Shown here in pieces: positions 39,120-47,787 of a stretch of DNA of 64,000 nucleotides. Location of the stretch: contig NZ_CP108494.1 in assembly GCF_041435435.1 (NCBI RefSeq), forward strand, positions 2,824,501-2,888,500. The letters run 5' to 3'. A program made the translations under genes and the position numbers. The stretch is from Streptomyces sp. NBC_01241. Its GTDB lineage: Bacteria; Actinomycetota; Actinomycetes; Streptomycetales; Streptomycetaceae. The notes under the pieces were generated by a model. That model ran no database searches, was not told the DNA's origin, and saw only the letters and a list, made by a program, of their open reading frames with translations. The stretch's first letter is position 1. Each line of letters opens with the position of its first letter.

Positions 39120-40712
39120 TCAGTCGATCTCGCCCTCCGGCGCTCCCCCGGTCCCGTTGTCGCCCCCGCCGCCCTTGAGCCGGTTCGCCTGTCCGATCGC
39201 GGTCGCCAGCTTCCGTACCGAATCGTCCTCGGTCTGCGATGCCAACTTCTCGGCCCGCCTCGCGAGTTCGGCGAGGCCGGGCGCGCCCGGCAGCCGGCCG
39301 CCGCGCAACGCGTCGGCGAAGTAGGCGGCGACCACGGTCACTTGGAGCCGCTTGCTGTCGCCGCCCCACAACGGGCCGTCGATCGCGTTCGTCGCGACCG
39401 ACCCCGTCCGCTCGTGCGGCGCCCGGGTCTTCGGGTCCAGCCAGCGTACGGTCGCGGTCGCCACATGCCCGGCGGCGCCGTCCTTGAGGTGGACGGCGTA
39501 CAGCGCCGTCACCGTGTGCCCGGGCCCGACCTCGCCACCGTCGACGCGGTCGTTGCGGAAGTCCTCGTCGGCGACCTTGCGGTCCTCGTAACCGATCAGC
39601 TTGAACTGCTTGACGGTCTCGGGGTCGAAGGCGACCTGGGCCTTGGCGTCGCGCGCGGTGAGTTCGAGGTGTGCGGGCAGCTGGTCGACGAAGACCTTCC
39701 GGGCCTGGGTCTCGTCGGCGATGTACGTGGTGTGGCCGTCGCCCTTGTTGGTGAGCTGTTCCATCAGCGCGTCGCCGTAGTCGCTGCCGACGCCGACGCC
39801 GAAGAGGGTGATGCCGTATTCGCGGCGGGCGGAGCCGATGCGTTCGAGGATGGCTTCGGCGTCGGTCGCGCCGGTGTTGGCGAGGGCGTCGGAGAGCAGG
39901 ACGACCCGGTTGTTGGCGCCCTCGACGCGGCCGTCGACCGCCTCGTCGTAGCCGCGCCGGATGCCCGCCTCCAGGTTGGTGGAGTCGGTGGGTTCCATGG
40001 AGTCGACCCGGTCGCGGATCGTGCCGCGGTGGTCCCGCAGCCGGGTCATCGGCAGCAGCGTCTTCGCCTTGTCGCTGAAGGTGACCAGGGAGACCGAGTC
40101 GTCGTCGCGGAGTTCGTCGGTGAGGATGCCCAGGGACTTCTTCACCAGGTCGAGGCGGCCCGGTTCGGCCATCGAGCCGGAGATGTCGACGACGAAGGTG
40201 AGCGCGGCGGACGGGCGTTCGTCGCGGGCGGGGGCGGCCCGGGTGGCCAGGCCGACCCGCACCAGCGACCAGCCGTCCGCCCCGGCGCGGGCCCCGTCGA
40301 GATTCACGGTGAAGCCGTTGCCGGCCGGGCGCCGGTAGCCCTGGCGGAAGCTGTTGACGAACTCCTCGGGCCGCACGGTGGCCGGCTCGGGCAGGTTGCC
40401 GTCGGCGAGGGTACGGCGCGCGTATCCGTACGAGGCGGTGTCGACGTCCAGCGCGAAGGTGGACAGATAGTCGGGCGGCGCGGACTCCCGGAGCCCGCCC
40501 TGCTTCTTCGCGCCCTTCGCGCCGTCGCCGTCCGCGACACCGCCCGCCGCGGGGGCGGGTCCGGGCGCACCCCCGCGGTCCATGGCGGAGTTCTCCTTGG
40601 TCGTCGTGGCCGAGCAACCGGTGAGCAGCACCCCGCCCGCCAGCAGCACCCCGAGTACCGCGTGCCATGTCCGTACGTACGTCGCTCCGTACTTTCCTGT
40701 CCGGCGTTCCAT
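39120..40712 (-). CDS. VWA-domain lipoprotein, YfbK-like
   Basis: Lipoprotein of 530 residues with lipobox VLLTGC. An N-terminal von Willebrand-factor domain precedes the VWA domain, which has an intact MIDAS (VVDISGSMAEPGR) and the conserved DDSVSLVTF and SDALANTGATDAEAI segments. A DUF3520-type C-terminal part (RWLDPKTRAPHERTGS) completes the YfbK architecture. Extracellular protein-binding role inferred. The start at ATG 40712 omits an Arg-rich stretch. Confidence 0.87.
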   Translation of the reverse strand: MERRTGKYGATYVRTWHAVLGVLLAGGVLLTGCSATTTKENSAMDRGGAPGPAPAAGGVADGDGAKGAKKQGGLRESAPPDYLSTFALDVDTASYGYARRTLADGNLPEPATVRPEEFVNSFRQGYRRPAGNGFTVNLDGARAGADGWSLVRVGLATRAAPARDERPSAALTFVVDISGSMAEPGRLDLVKKSLGILTDELRDDDSVSLVTFSDKAKTLLPMTRLRDHRGTIRDRVDSMEPTDSTNLEAGIRRGYDEAVDGRVEGANNRVVLLSDALANTGATDAEAILERIGSARREYGITLFGVGVGSDYGDALMEQLTNKGDGHTTYIADETQARKVFVDQLPAHLELTARDAKAQVAFDPETVKQFKLIGYEDRKVADEDFRNDRVDGGEVGPGHTVTALYAVHLKDGAAGHVATATVRWLDPKTRAPHERTGSVATNAIDGPLWGGDSKRLQVTVVAAYFADALRGGRLPGAPGLAELARRAEKLASQTEDDSVRKLATAIGQANRLKGGGGDNGTGGAPEGEID

Positions 40713-40844
40713 CCCCAGCCCCCAACGTCGTCGTGTCAGCACTTGTGACTGTGCCGTGCGAGATGGCGCCCAGGAGCAGACGAAGACGTTGCGGATGAAT
40801 CTCGATGCGGCAACGGAGGCCGGGGAACGGGTGGGAGGCCGGGC

Positions 40845-41720
40845 TCAGGACACGATGTCCTTACGGCTGAACCCCCGGAAGGCGAAGGCGAACAGGACCA
40901 GGGCATAGGTCACCGAGATCGCGGCGCCCTTCACCATGCCGCCCCATTCCAGTTCGGGCTGGAGCGCGTCTGCCCAGGCGAACTGCCAGTGTGCAGGCAG
41001 GAATTCGCGCCAGGAACCGAGCGCGGTGACGGCGTCCAGCACATTGCCGACGATGGTCAGCCCGACCGCCCCGCCGACCGCGCCCAGCGGGGCGTCGGTC
41101 TTCGTCGACAGCCAGAACGCCAGCCCGGCGGTGACCAGTTGGGAGACGAAGACGAACGCGACGACGAGCGCCAGCCGGGGCACGGTGTCCGAGGTCGCCA
41201 GCGCCCCGCCGGTGGGGAGTTCGAGCGGCCCCCAGCCGTACGCGGCGGCTCCCGCGGCCAGTGCGACGAGCGGCAGCAGCACCATCGCGGCCAGGCTGAA
41301 GCCGAGCGCCACGACGAGCTTGCTCCACAGCAGCCTGGCCCGTGGCACGGGCGCCGCCAGCAGGTAGCGCAGCGAGGACCAACTGGCTTCGGAGGCGACG
41401 GTGTCCCCGCAGAACAGCGCCACCGGGACGACGAGCAGGAACCCGGCGGACACGAAGAGGCAGGTCGCGGCGAAGTTCGCGGCGGACGCGGTCGCGGTGT
41501 CCATCAGGGTGAGCCGGTCGCCGCCGCCCCGCGAGGACGGTGTGCCGCCGATCGCGAACGCGGCGATCAGGATGAACGGCAGCGCGGCCAGCACCCCGCC
41601 CATGAGCAGTGTGCGGCGCCTGCGTAGCTGGCGTACCGCCTCGACGCGCAGCGGCAGGGTGTGCCGGGCACGGTAGCCGGGGGCGCCGGCGGCTTCGGTG
41701 ACATCGACTGCGGCACTCAT
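40845..41720 (-). CDS. ABC-2 type transporter permease
   Basis: Membrane protein of 291 residues with six helices (for example LLMGGVLAALPFILIAAFAIG and FAATCLFVSAGFLLVVPVALF), matching ABC-2 permeases of export systems. The SWSSLRYLLAAPVPRARLLWSKL segment is typical. ATG 41720 overlaps the stop of the hydrolase-ATPase gene, so the two should form one transporter. Confidence 0.88.
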   Translation of the reverse strand: MSAAVDVTEAAGAPGYRARHTLPLRVEAVRQLRRRRTLLMGGVLAALPFILIAAFAIGGTPSSRGGGDRLTLMDTATASAANFAATCLFVSAGFLLVVPVALFCGDTVASEASWSSLRYLLAAPVPRARLLWSKLVVALGFSLAAMVLLPLVALAAGAAAYGWGPLELPTGGALATSDTVPRLALVVAFVFVSQLVTAGLAFWLSTKTDAPLGAVGGAVGLTIVGNVLDAVTALGSWREFLPAHWQFAWADALQPELEWGGMVKGAAISVTYALVLFAFAFRGFSRKDIVS

Positions 41721-44425
41721 GCGGAGCCTCCGGAGATCAGGGTGAGGAACGCGTCCTCCAGGCGGCGGTGCGGCCCGACACCGGTCAACGGCACGTCCAG
41801 CCGGACGAGTTCGGTGATCAGCTCGGGCGAGGTGGCGCCGTCGAGCCGGACGAGCAGGCCGCGGCCGTCGTCCGTACGGGCCGCCGAACCGATGCCCGGC
41901 AGTGCGGCGATCTTCTCCACGAGGGGTTCGGCCAGTTCGCGCGCGCTGGTGACGAGCAGCATGTCGCCGGAGCCGGTGATCTCGGCGACCGGGCCGGCCT
42001 GGACGAGCCGGCCGCGGTCCATGACCACGAGGTGGGTGCAGGACTGTTCGACCTCGGACAGGAGATGGCTGGAGACGATGACGGTCCGGCCGCCGGCCGC
42101 GTACCGGATCATCACGTCGCGCATCTCGCGGATCTGGGGCGGGTCGAGTCCGTTGGTCGGTTCGTCGAGGATGAGCAGGTCCGGCATGCCGAGCATGGCC
42201 TGGGCGATGGCGAGCCGTTGCCGCATGCCCTGCGAATACGTGCGGACGGCGCGGGCCAGTGCGTCACCGAGTCCGGCGATCTCCAGGGCCTCTTCGATGT
42301 GCGCGTCCTCGGCGGGGCGCCCGGTGGCCTGCCAGTACAGCTCCAGGTTGGATCGCCCGGACAGGTGCGGCAGGAAGCCTGCCCCTTCGACGAACGAGCC
42401 GACGCGGGAGAGCACGGGCGCGCCCGGCCGGACGGCCTGCCCGAAGACCCGGATCTCGCCGTCGTCGGGCGCGATGAGTCCCATCAGCATGCGCAGGGTC
42501 GTGGTCTTGCCCGCGCCGTTGGGTCCGAGGAGTCCGAGCACCTGCCCCTTCTCGACCCGGAAGGACAGTTCCCGGACGGCGAACGGGGTCTCCCCTGCTC
42601 GAACGAAGCTGAGAGCTTGGGGAAGACCGGCGGACTTTGCGTACTTCTTCGACAGGCCGGTGATCTGGAGGGGTACCTCGGCGAGCGCCGGATCGGGTGC
42701 GGGGGTCGCGGTTCGGCGGCGGGCGGTGAGAAGCAGCAGGGCGGTGATCACGACAGCGGCGGCCGGGAGCCCCCAGGTCCACCACGGCAGGGTGGCCGCG
42801 GCGGTCTTCAGTGCGGGGGCGGTGGGGACGGTCAGCGGCCCTGCGGCGGTCACGGTGTACGTCGCCGGCTCGGCCGGTGAGGCGTAGCCGAGGTCGGTGG
42901 CGGAGAGGACCAGACGGAGCCGGTGTCCCGCGTCGAATTGGTGGTCGATGGCGGGCAGGGTCAGCCGCACGTCCTTGCCCTGCCGGTCCGGGGTGATCCG
43001 GAAGGGTGCGACCAGTTGGGAAGGCAGCACCTGCTGCTTGCCGTCCGGCGAGACGTCGTACACCTTCCCGAACAGCACGGCGTCGCCCCGCTGCGCTTCG
43101 ACGTCGACCCGCACGGTCGGTGAACCGGTGACGCGCAGGGACTCGTCCAGCGGCGCCGAGTCGAAGCGGGCGTACTGCCCCGGGAAGTCGACCGAGAGGC
43201 CGACACCGAGGGACGACAGCCGGGAGAGTCCGCCGCCGACGCCGGGAACGGCCGAGATGGCGGGCGGGTTGGCCCCGGCGGGGTTGTGGAACGTCTGAGT
43301 CCGGTGGCCGAGGCTGATCGATTCTCCTCCGCTGCTCAGCCCGGGGTACGTGTCACTGCTCGCACCGCGCGTGAGGGCGGCCCCGTCGGTGGAGTCGAAA
43401 CCTCCGGTCCGGGTGACGCGGAAGCCGGGCCCGGTGTCGGCGCCCTTGTCGCCCTTCAGATACCGGTCGAACCAGCCGTTGATCCGCTGCTGCACCCGGT
43501 CGCTCTCCATGTCACCGCCGTCGTGCCCGCCGGCGATCCAGTCGATGGCGACCGGTGCGCCGTTGCCGCTGATCGCCTCGGCCATGGCGTCGGCCTGGCC
43601 GAGCGGGAAGAGGGAGTCGGTCTGGCCCTGCACGATGAGCGCGGGCACCTTGATGCGGTCGGCGACGGCGCTCGGAGAGCGCTCGGTGAGCAGCGCCCGC
43701 GCGGCGGCGTCCGGTTTCCCGCTGACGGCGACCCGTTCGTACATCGCGCAGATCTGCTTCTCGAACTTCTGGCAGCCGCCGCCGGTGGTGACGAAGATTC
43801 CGGCCCAGAGCTTCTTGAAGACCCCGTCGGGGAACAGTGCGTCGGCCAGGTTCCAGTAGGTGATCTGCGGCGCTATGGCGTCGACGCGCTTGTCGTACCC
43901 GGCGGCCAGGAGCGAGACGGCTCCGCCGTAGGAGGCCCCGGTGACCCCGACCCGGGGATCGCCCTCGGCGTCGAGCTCCACCTCGGGGCGGTCCGCCAGC
44001 CAGTCGATCAGCCGGGACACGTCCTTGACCTCGCGGTCGGGGGCGTTGAGCGAGATCTCCCCGCCCGACTTCCCGAACCCGCGGGCGGACCAGGTCAGTA
44101 CGGCATACCCGGCACCGGCCAACTGCTCTGCCTGCGCCCGTACATCGTCCTTACTGCCACCGAATCCGTGCCCGATCAGCACGGCGGGCCGGCGTTCCGC
44201 GCCCCCGGTGGTGAAGTACGAGGTGTCGAGGGACACCCCGTCGATCCGCATCATCCGGTCCTGGCGGTGCACTGCGGGCACGCTGTCGTCGGCCGCGGCG
44301 GTCCAGGTACCCGCACCGGCCAGCACGGCGAGCGCCACGAGGCCCGCGGCCCACCGGCCGCGGCTGCGGGGCATACGGGGCAGCAGCCGCCGCCACCGGG
44401 ACGTGCGCGCATCAGGGGTCTCCAT
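41717..44425 (-). CDS. fusion of an exported alpha/beta hydrolase and an ABC ATPase
   Basis: Single 902-residue protein. Residues about 25-45 form a signal-anchor; about 55-360 an alpha/beta hydrolase of the CocE/X-Pro dipeptidyl-peptidase type with nucleophile motif GVTGASYGGAVSLL; about 380-555 a jelly-roll C-domain; about 565-590 a membrane helix (LPAAAVVITALLLLTARRR); then a complete ABC ATPase (Walker A LLGPNGAGKTTTLRM, signature YSQGMRQRLAIAQAM, Walker B LLILDEPTNGLD). The topology would place the hydrolase outside and the ATPase inside. It is coupled to the permease gene downstream. Substrate unknown. Confidence 0.87.
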   Translation of the reverse strand: METPDARTSRWRRLLPRMPRSRGRWAAGLVALAVLAGAGTWTAAADDSVPAVHRQDRMMRIDGVSLDTSYFTTGGAERRPAVLIGHGFGGSKDDVRAQAEQLAGAGYAVLTWSARGFGKSGGEISLNAPDREVKDVSRLIDWLADRPEVELDAEGDPRVGVTGASYGGAVSLLAAGYDKRVDAIAPQITYWNLADALFPDGVFKKLWAGIFVTTGGGCQKFEKQICAMYERVAVSGKPDAAARALLTERSPSAVADRIKVPALIVQGQTDSLFPLGQADAMAEAISGNGAPVAIDWIAGGHDGGDMESDRVQQRINGWFDRYLKGDKGADTGPGFRVTRTGGFDSTDGAALTRGASSDTYPGLSSGGESISLGHRTQTFHNPAGANPPAISAVPGVGGGLSRLSSLGVGLSVDFPGQYARFDSAPLDESLRVTGSPTVRVDVEAQRGDAVLFGKVYDVSPDGKQQVLPSQLVAPFRITPDRQGKDVRLTLPAIDHQFDAGHRLRLVLSATDLGYASPAEPATYTVTAAGPLTVPTAPALKTAAATLPWWTWGLPAAAVVITALLLLTARRRTATPAPDPALAEVPLQITGLSKKYAKSAGLPQALSFVRAGETPFAVRELSFRVEKGQVLGLLGPNGAGKTTTLRMLMGLIAPDDGEIRVFGQAVRPGAPVLSRVGSFVEGAGFLPHLSGRSNLELYWQATGRPAEDAHIEEALEIAGLGDALARAVRTYSQGMRQRLAIAQAMLGMPDLLILDEPTNGLDPPQIREMRDVMIRYAAGGRTVIVSSHLLSEVEQSCTHLVVMDRGRLVQAGPVAEITGSGDMLLVTSARELAEPLVEKIAALPGIGSAARTDDGRGLLVRLDGATSPELITELVRLDVPLTGVGPHRRLEDAFLTLISGGSA

Positions 44426-44575
44426 GGTTCCCGACCCTAAGCGGACCATCGCGGCGTGCGGGCAGCCGCCGGGGGGAACTCTCCGGCCTCCTTTCGGCGT
44501 ACGGCACTCACCCGCCGTACTCCGTACGCGGTATGCCGAGGATCCCGGGCCGGGCTCACCGGGATTCCGCGCGGG

Positions 44576-45298
44576 TCACATGGTGTTGACGATGAGACCG
44601 ATGTGGGTGAAGTAGTTGAGCCCGCCGAAGAGCAGGAACGCCAGTCCGGCCAGGCCCCAGACGCCTCCGATGACCGGGCTCAGCCAACTCCTGGGCCGGC
44701 GCAGGGCGAACGGGAACAGGAGCGCGCCGATGCCCACGAGGACGTACAGCCCGGACATGAAGCTCGCTTCCAGAATCGGCCACTTCGCGAACTCGCCGGA
44801 GATGGGTTCCTCGGGCGGTGCCGCGAAGAGGGTGTACTTCCAGCCCGCGGCGGCGATCCCGAAGCAGGCGAGCCCGAGGCCGAAGACGAAGACGGAGATG
44901 GGTGCGGCAACCCGGGCCGAGTGAACGATGCGGTCGGCGCTGTTGAGTTCGGCACCGCGTTTCCAGAGGTAGCAGGATGCGGCAAGCAGGAAGACGCCGA
45001 AGGCCAGTGCCGGTTCGCCGAAGATGATGTTGTCGAACGGGAAGCCCTGTCCGGCGAGCGGCCAGGTCAGGGTCATGTGAAGGCCGGTGGTGACAAGCGT
45101 GAAGCCGACGGCACCGAACGCCAGCACCCAGCCTTCGGGGGTGATGGTGCGATCGGAAGCGAGGAGCAGGCGTCCCAGCGCCACCACGAGCAGCAGCCCG
45201 GCTCCGGCGGCCACCGCCATGATCGTGTTGTACGTCGGCATCCTGGCCCAGTCGATCTTCAGGCCGGATGCCGCCAGGAGGATGGCATGGTGAGTCAT
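44576..45298 (-). CDS. DUF981-type integral membrane protein
   Basis: Protein of 240 residues with about seven hydrophobic helices, beginning YNTIMAVAAGAGLLLVVALG and including FGAVGFTLVTTGLHMTLTWPL. No catalytic motif is seen; the family has no established function. Start at ATG 45298. Confidence 0.8.
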   Translation of the reverse strand: MTHHAILLAASGLKIDWARMPTYNTIMAVAAGAGLLLVVALGRLLLASDRTITPEGWVLAFGAVGFTLVTTGLHMTLTWPLAGQGFPFDNIIFGEPALAFGVFLLAASCYLWKRGAELNSADRIVHSARVAAPISVFVFGLGLACFGIAAAGWKYTLFAAPPEEPISGEFAKWPILEASFMSGLYVLVGIGALLFPFALRRPRSWLSPVIGGVWGLAGLAFLLFGGLNYFTHIGLIVNTM

Positions 45299-45425
45299 GC
45301 ACGCACGGTAATGCCCCTTATGTTCATTATCGGGTAATTAATCCTTTTGCCCGAGTCGGGAGCGGCGGGGTGGCCGGTTCGGGGCCGAAGGGGCCGAGAG
45401 GCCGAGGGGGCCGAAGGGTCCGGGG

Positions 45426-45899
45426 TCACGTTCCCACGGGATACGGCGTCTCCCGCGGCAGGAGTTCCGCCGCTTCGTCGAGCCGTCCGGCCGACACCAG
45501 TTCGCGGATCCGCCGGGCGAGCGGGGTGACGTCACGGATCGAGACCGCCCACTCGTCCGCGTACCGCCGCGCCGCCTCGCCGGAGAGGCCGAGTTGCAGG
45601 GAGCGGTAGGTGAGCCGGTTCAGACGGAGGTCGCGCTCGGGGTCCCACTGGACGCGGGCCGGACTCCGGCGCAGGCGCTGCTGCCAGGTGCCGCGGTCGG
45701 GGTGAACTCCCCGTACGTAGTGGGAGAGTTCGGAGTTGGCCAGCGCCCAGTCGAAGCCCTCGCGAGCGATCTCGACGGCCAGGACGGTCTCCTGCCCCTC
45801 CTTCATGGCCCAGCCGCAGCGGTACATCATCCACAGGAAGCTCGGCTTGATCCATGTCAAGCCGCGTTCATAGCCCTTTTTCTCTCTGCTTGTCGCCAC
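45426..45899 (-). CDS. DUF4291 protein, N-terminally short
   Basis: Product of 157 residues matching the central and C-terminal DUF4291 region (LTWIKPSFLWMMYRCGWAMK; VQWDPERDLRLNRLTYRSLQLGLSGEAARRYADEW). Relatives are around 190-200 residues; the first 40-50 residues before TWIKPSF are replaced by MATSREKKGYERG. Nevertheless GTG 45899 has GGAGGAG 6 bases upstream, so it may be expressed. Function unknown. It marks the edge of the accessory region. Confidence 0.65.
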   Translation of the reverse strand: MATSREKKGYERGLTWIKPSFLWMMYRCGWAMKEGQETVLAVEIAREGFDWALANSELSHYVRGVHPDRGTWQQRLRRSPARVQWDPERDLRLNRLTYRSLQLGLSGEAARRYADEWAVSIRDVTPLARRIRELVSAGRLDEAAELLPRETPYPVGT

Positions 45900-45979
45900 T
45901 CATCACTCCTCCGTACAGCCCCCACTCATCTGGGGTTGACAGCGCCCGGGGGTATCGGCTTTCTCTGGTGACGGCTCAG

Positions 45980-46480
45980 TCAGCTAGTGGTGTGCTCCGG
46001 GTCGGCTGCCTGGGCTTCGGCGAACGTGCCGTAGTCGATGGAGCGGTTGAGCAGGGTGAAGTCCATGTCCCCGGCGGTGAACCGGCTGGTGTAGTAGTGC
46101 CCAGTTGCTGCCCGAGGGTTCAGGCCCGCGACAGAGATGCGGCAGGCCCCTTCGTGTCGAGGGCTGCGGTGCTGGTGCTCCACGCGGGGCGTGTTGTCGT
46201 AGAGGAACCCGATCTCTGCGGTGCCGGAGTTCTCGGGGGAACTGATGGTGGCGTTGCTTGAACGGGAGGTGCTCTCTTCGGTGCGGAGCGTGGCGTGCAG
46301 GCTCCAGAAGGTCTGCTCGATCGTCAAGTATGTGGTGATCGGGCCCCGGTTTCCGCCTTCGGGTATGTGGCTGTCCGGGCTCGGGGACAGGATCACGCGC
46401 CAGGTGCCGGTGACCCAGGGCCGGCCGGTGAAACGGTGGATGCTGGGCCAGTGCCAGACCCACTTGTCGAAGACGACCAC
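45980..46480 (-). CDS. Cap15-like (SMODS-associating 2TM beta-barrel) effector homologue, damaged 5' end
   Basis: The 166-residue frame matches the pattern of the S-2TMBeta family: FDKWVWHWP, TGTWRVIL, ITTYLTIEQTFWSLHATLRT, ESTSRSS, GFLYDNTPR, RHEGACRI and GHYYTSRFTAGDMDF. In CBASS phage defence such proteins sense a cyclic nucleotide and disrupt the membrane. Upstream of GTG 46480 the frame stays open for 70 codons and encodes a hydrophobic AYIPAAVGYGVV segment, but contains no ATG, GTG or TTG. The membrane part may be lost by a frameshift. No CD-NTase gene is visible nearby. Confidence 0.6.
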   Translation of the reverse strand: MVVFDKWVWHWPSIHRFTGRPWVTGTWRVILSPSPDSHIPEGGNRGPITTYLTIEQTFWSLHATLRTEESTSRSSNATISSPENSGTAEIGFLYDNTPRVEHQHRSPRHEGACRISVAGLNPRAATGHYYTSRFTAGDMDFTLLNRSIDYGTFAEAQAADPEHTTS

Positions 46481-46860
46481 GCCGTATCCGACAGCGGCCG
46501 GGATGTAGGCGAACAGGTGGCGGAACTGCGATGGGTACAGGCCCAGCGATCTACGGCAGACACACCCGACCGAAGCTGCTCGTTGGTTCGGGGATGGCGA
46601 CGTACGACCCGACTCTGCGGTCCGCTCCGAAGGCAGAGGGAGATGTCTCGCTGGCAGCCCCCCTTTTATGTTCCGCTGCTTACCGACCGATCAGGGGCTA
46701 TCCCTGATGTCAGGCTGATCCACGTCCCGGAGGACGGCCAATCCCCGCGTCCCCGCGCCGTCTGCCCTCGCCACCCGTGGGTACCTTCGCCTTGACGTCT
46801 GTTGCCGACCTTGGCGTCCGCGATACCGGGTTGGCGGTGTTTGAAGGAGTGGATACGGGC
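46481..46860. other. gap containing the decayed 5' extension of the Cap15-like gene
   Basis: The minus-strand frame of the Cap15-like gene remains open to a TGA at 46691-46693 without a usual start codon. A different minus frame just upstream of about 46545 reads NEQLRSGVSAVDR, which could be its original N-terminus before an indel. The right part should hold the promoter of the phosphotransferase gene. Confidence 0.4.
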
Positions 46861-47781
46861 ATGCCATCTGATGCTGAGCAAAGTGTGGCAAAAGGGTTCA
46901 CATCAGCCGGCGCTACGCGGGTGATGAACGTGGCGTGCCGGCGGGTTGGGCTGGATGGTGACGGGGCGTCTCTGATCCGGTTGGGTGAGAACGCGTTGTT
47001 CCGGCTGGCGGCTCATCCGGTGGTGGTGCGGATTGCGCGGTCGACGGAGTATCTGGACTCGGCGCGGGGTGAGGTTGAGGTGTCGCGCTGGTTGGTGGGT
47101 GAGGGCTTCCCAGTTACGCGGGTGGTCGACGACCTGGAACAACCCTTGGTGGTCGACGGCCACCCGGTGACTTTCTGGCATTTGATCGAGGAGAGTGACC
47201 GAAAGCCGACATACGGGGAGCTGGGCGCGGTCCTCCGGGACTTGCACTCGCTCACCCTGCCGGGCGGTCTGTCGCTTCCGCCTTACCCGGTTCTGGACCG
47301 GACGGAGCGGCGGATCAAAGCGGCGGTCGACATACCGGAGGATGACCGCGCGTTCCTGCGTAAGCGGGCGTGCGAACTGCGGGACCGGGTACGGGATCTT
47401 CGGTTCGAGTCTGTGAAAGGCCCTGTGCACGGGGATGCGCATGTGCAGAATCTCATGGTGGACCGGAGCGGTCAGGTCACTCTGATCGATCTGGAGCGGT
47501 TCAGCTTCGACTTTCCCGAGTGGGATCTGATGGTCACCGCCACGGAACACGACCGCCTGGGGTGGCAGACCAAAGAGGAGTACGACACCTTCGTCGGCGC
47601 GTACGGTCGGGATCTGCGGACCTGGGTGGGCTTCCCGACTCTCCGGGCTGTGCAGGAGTTCAACATGACGACGTGGATCATGCAGAACGTGGGCGAGAGC
47701 GCCGAGACGGCGGCCGAGTATGCCCGTCGTATTTCCTCGCTCCGGAACGAGAACGCGCCGCGCGACTGGAACCCGGGGTAA
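46861..47781 (+). CDS. aminoglycoside-phosphotransferase-like kinase
   Basis: APH/choline-kinase-fold protein of 306 residues. The Brenner-type catalytic motif is GPVHGDAHVQNLMVD and the metal site LIDLERFSFDFPEWDLM, both intact. The N-lobe has FRLAAHPVVVRIARS with the ATP Lys position apparently altered. ATG 46861 is chosen because AAGGAG lies 12 bases upstream. The substrate could be an antibiotic or a metabolite. It is convergent with the HTH/TPR gene and such pairs recur in Streptomyces accessory DNA. Confidence 0.82.
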   Translation: MPSDAEQSVAKGFTSAGATRVMNVACRRVGLDGDGASLIRLGENALFRLAAHPVVVRIARSTEYLDSARGEVEVSRWLVGEGFPVTRVVDDLEQPLVVDGHPVTFWHLIEESDRKPTYGELGAVLRDLHSLTLPGGLSLPPYPVLDRTERRIKAAVDIPEDDRAFLRKRACELRDRVRDLRFESVKGPVHGDAHVQNLMVDRSGQVTLIDLERFSFDFPEWDLMVTATEHDRLGWQTKEEYDTFVGAYGRDLRTWVGFPTLRAVQEFNMTTWIMQNVGESAETAAEYARRISSLRNENAPRDWNPG

Positions 47782-47787
47782 TCCCGG

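Noticed and set aside
38283..40748. An 821-codon plus frame opposite the VWA lipoprotein
   Set aside because: Shadow composition; the minus strand has a lipobox, MIDAS and YfbK pattern.
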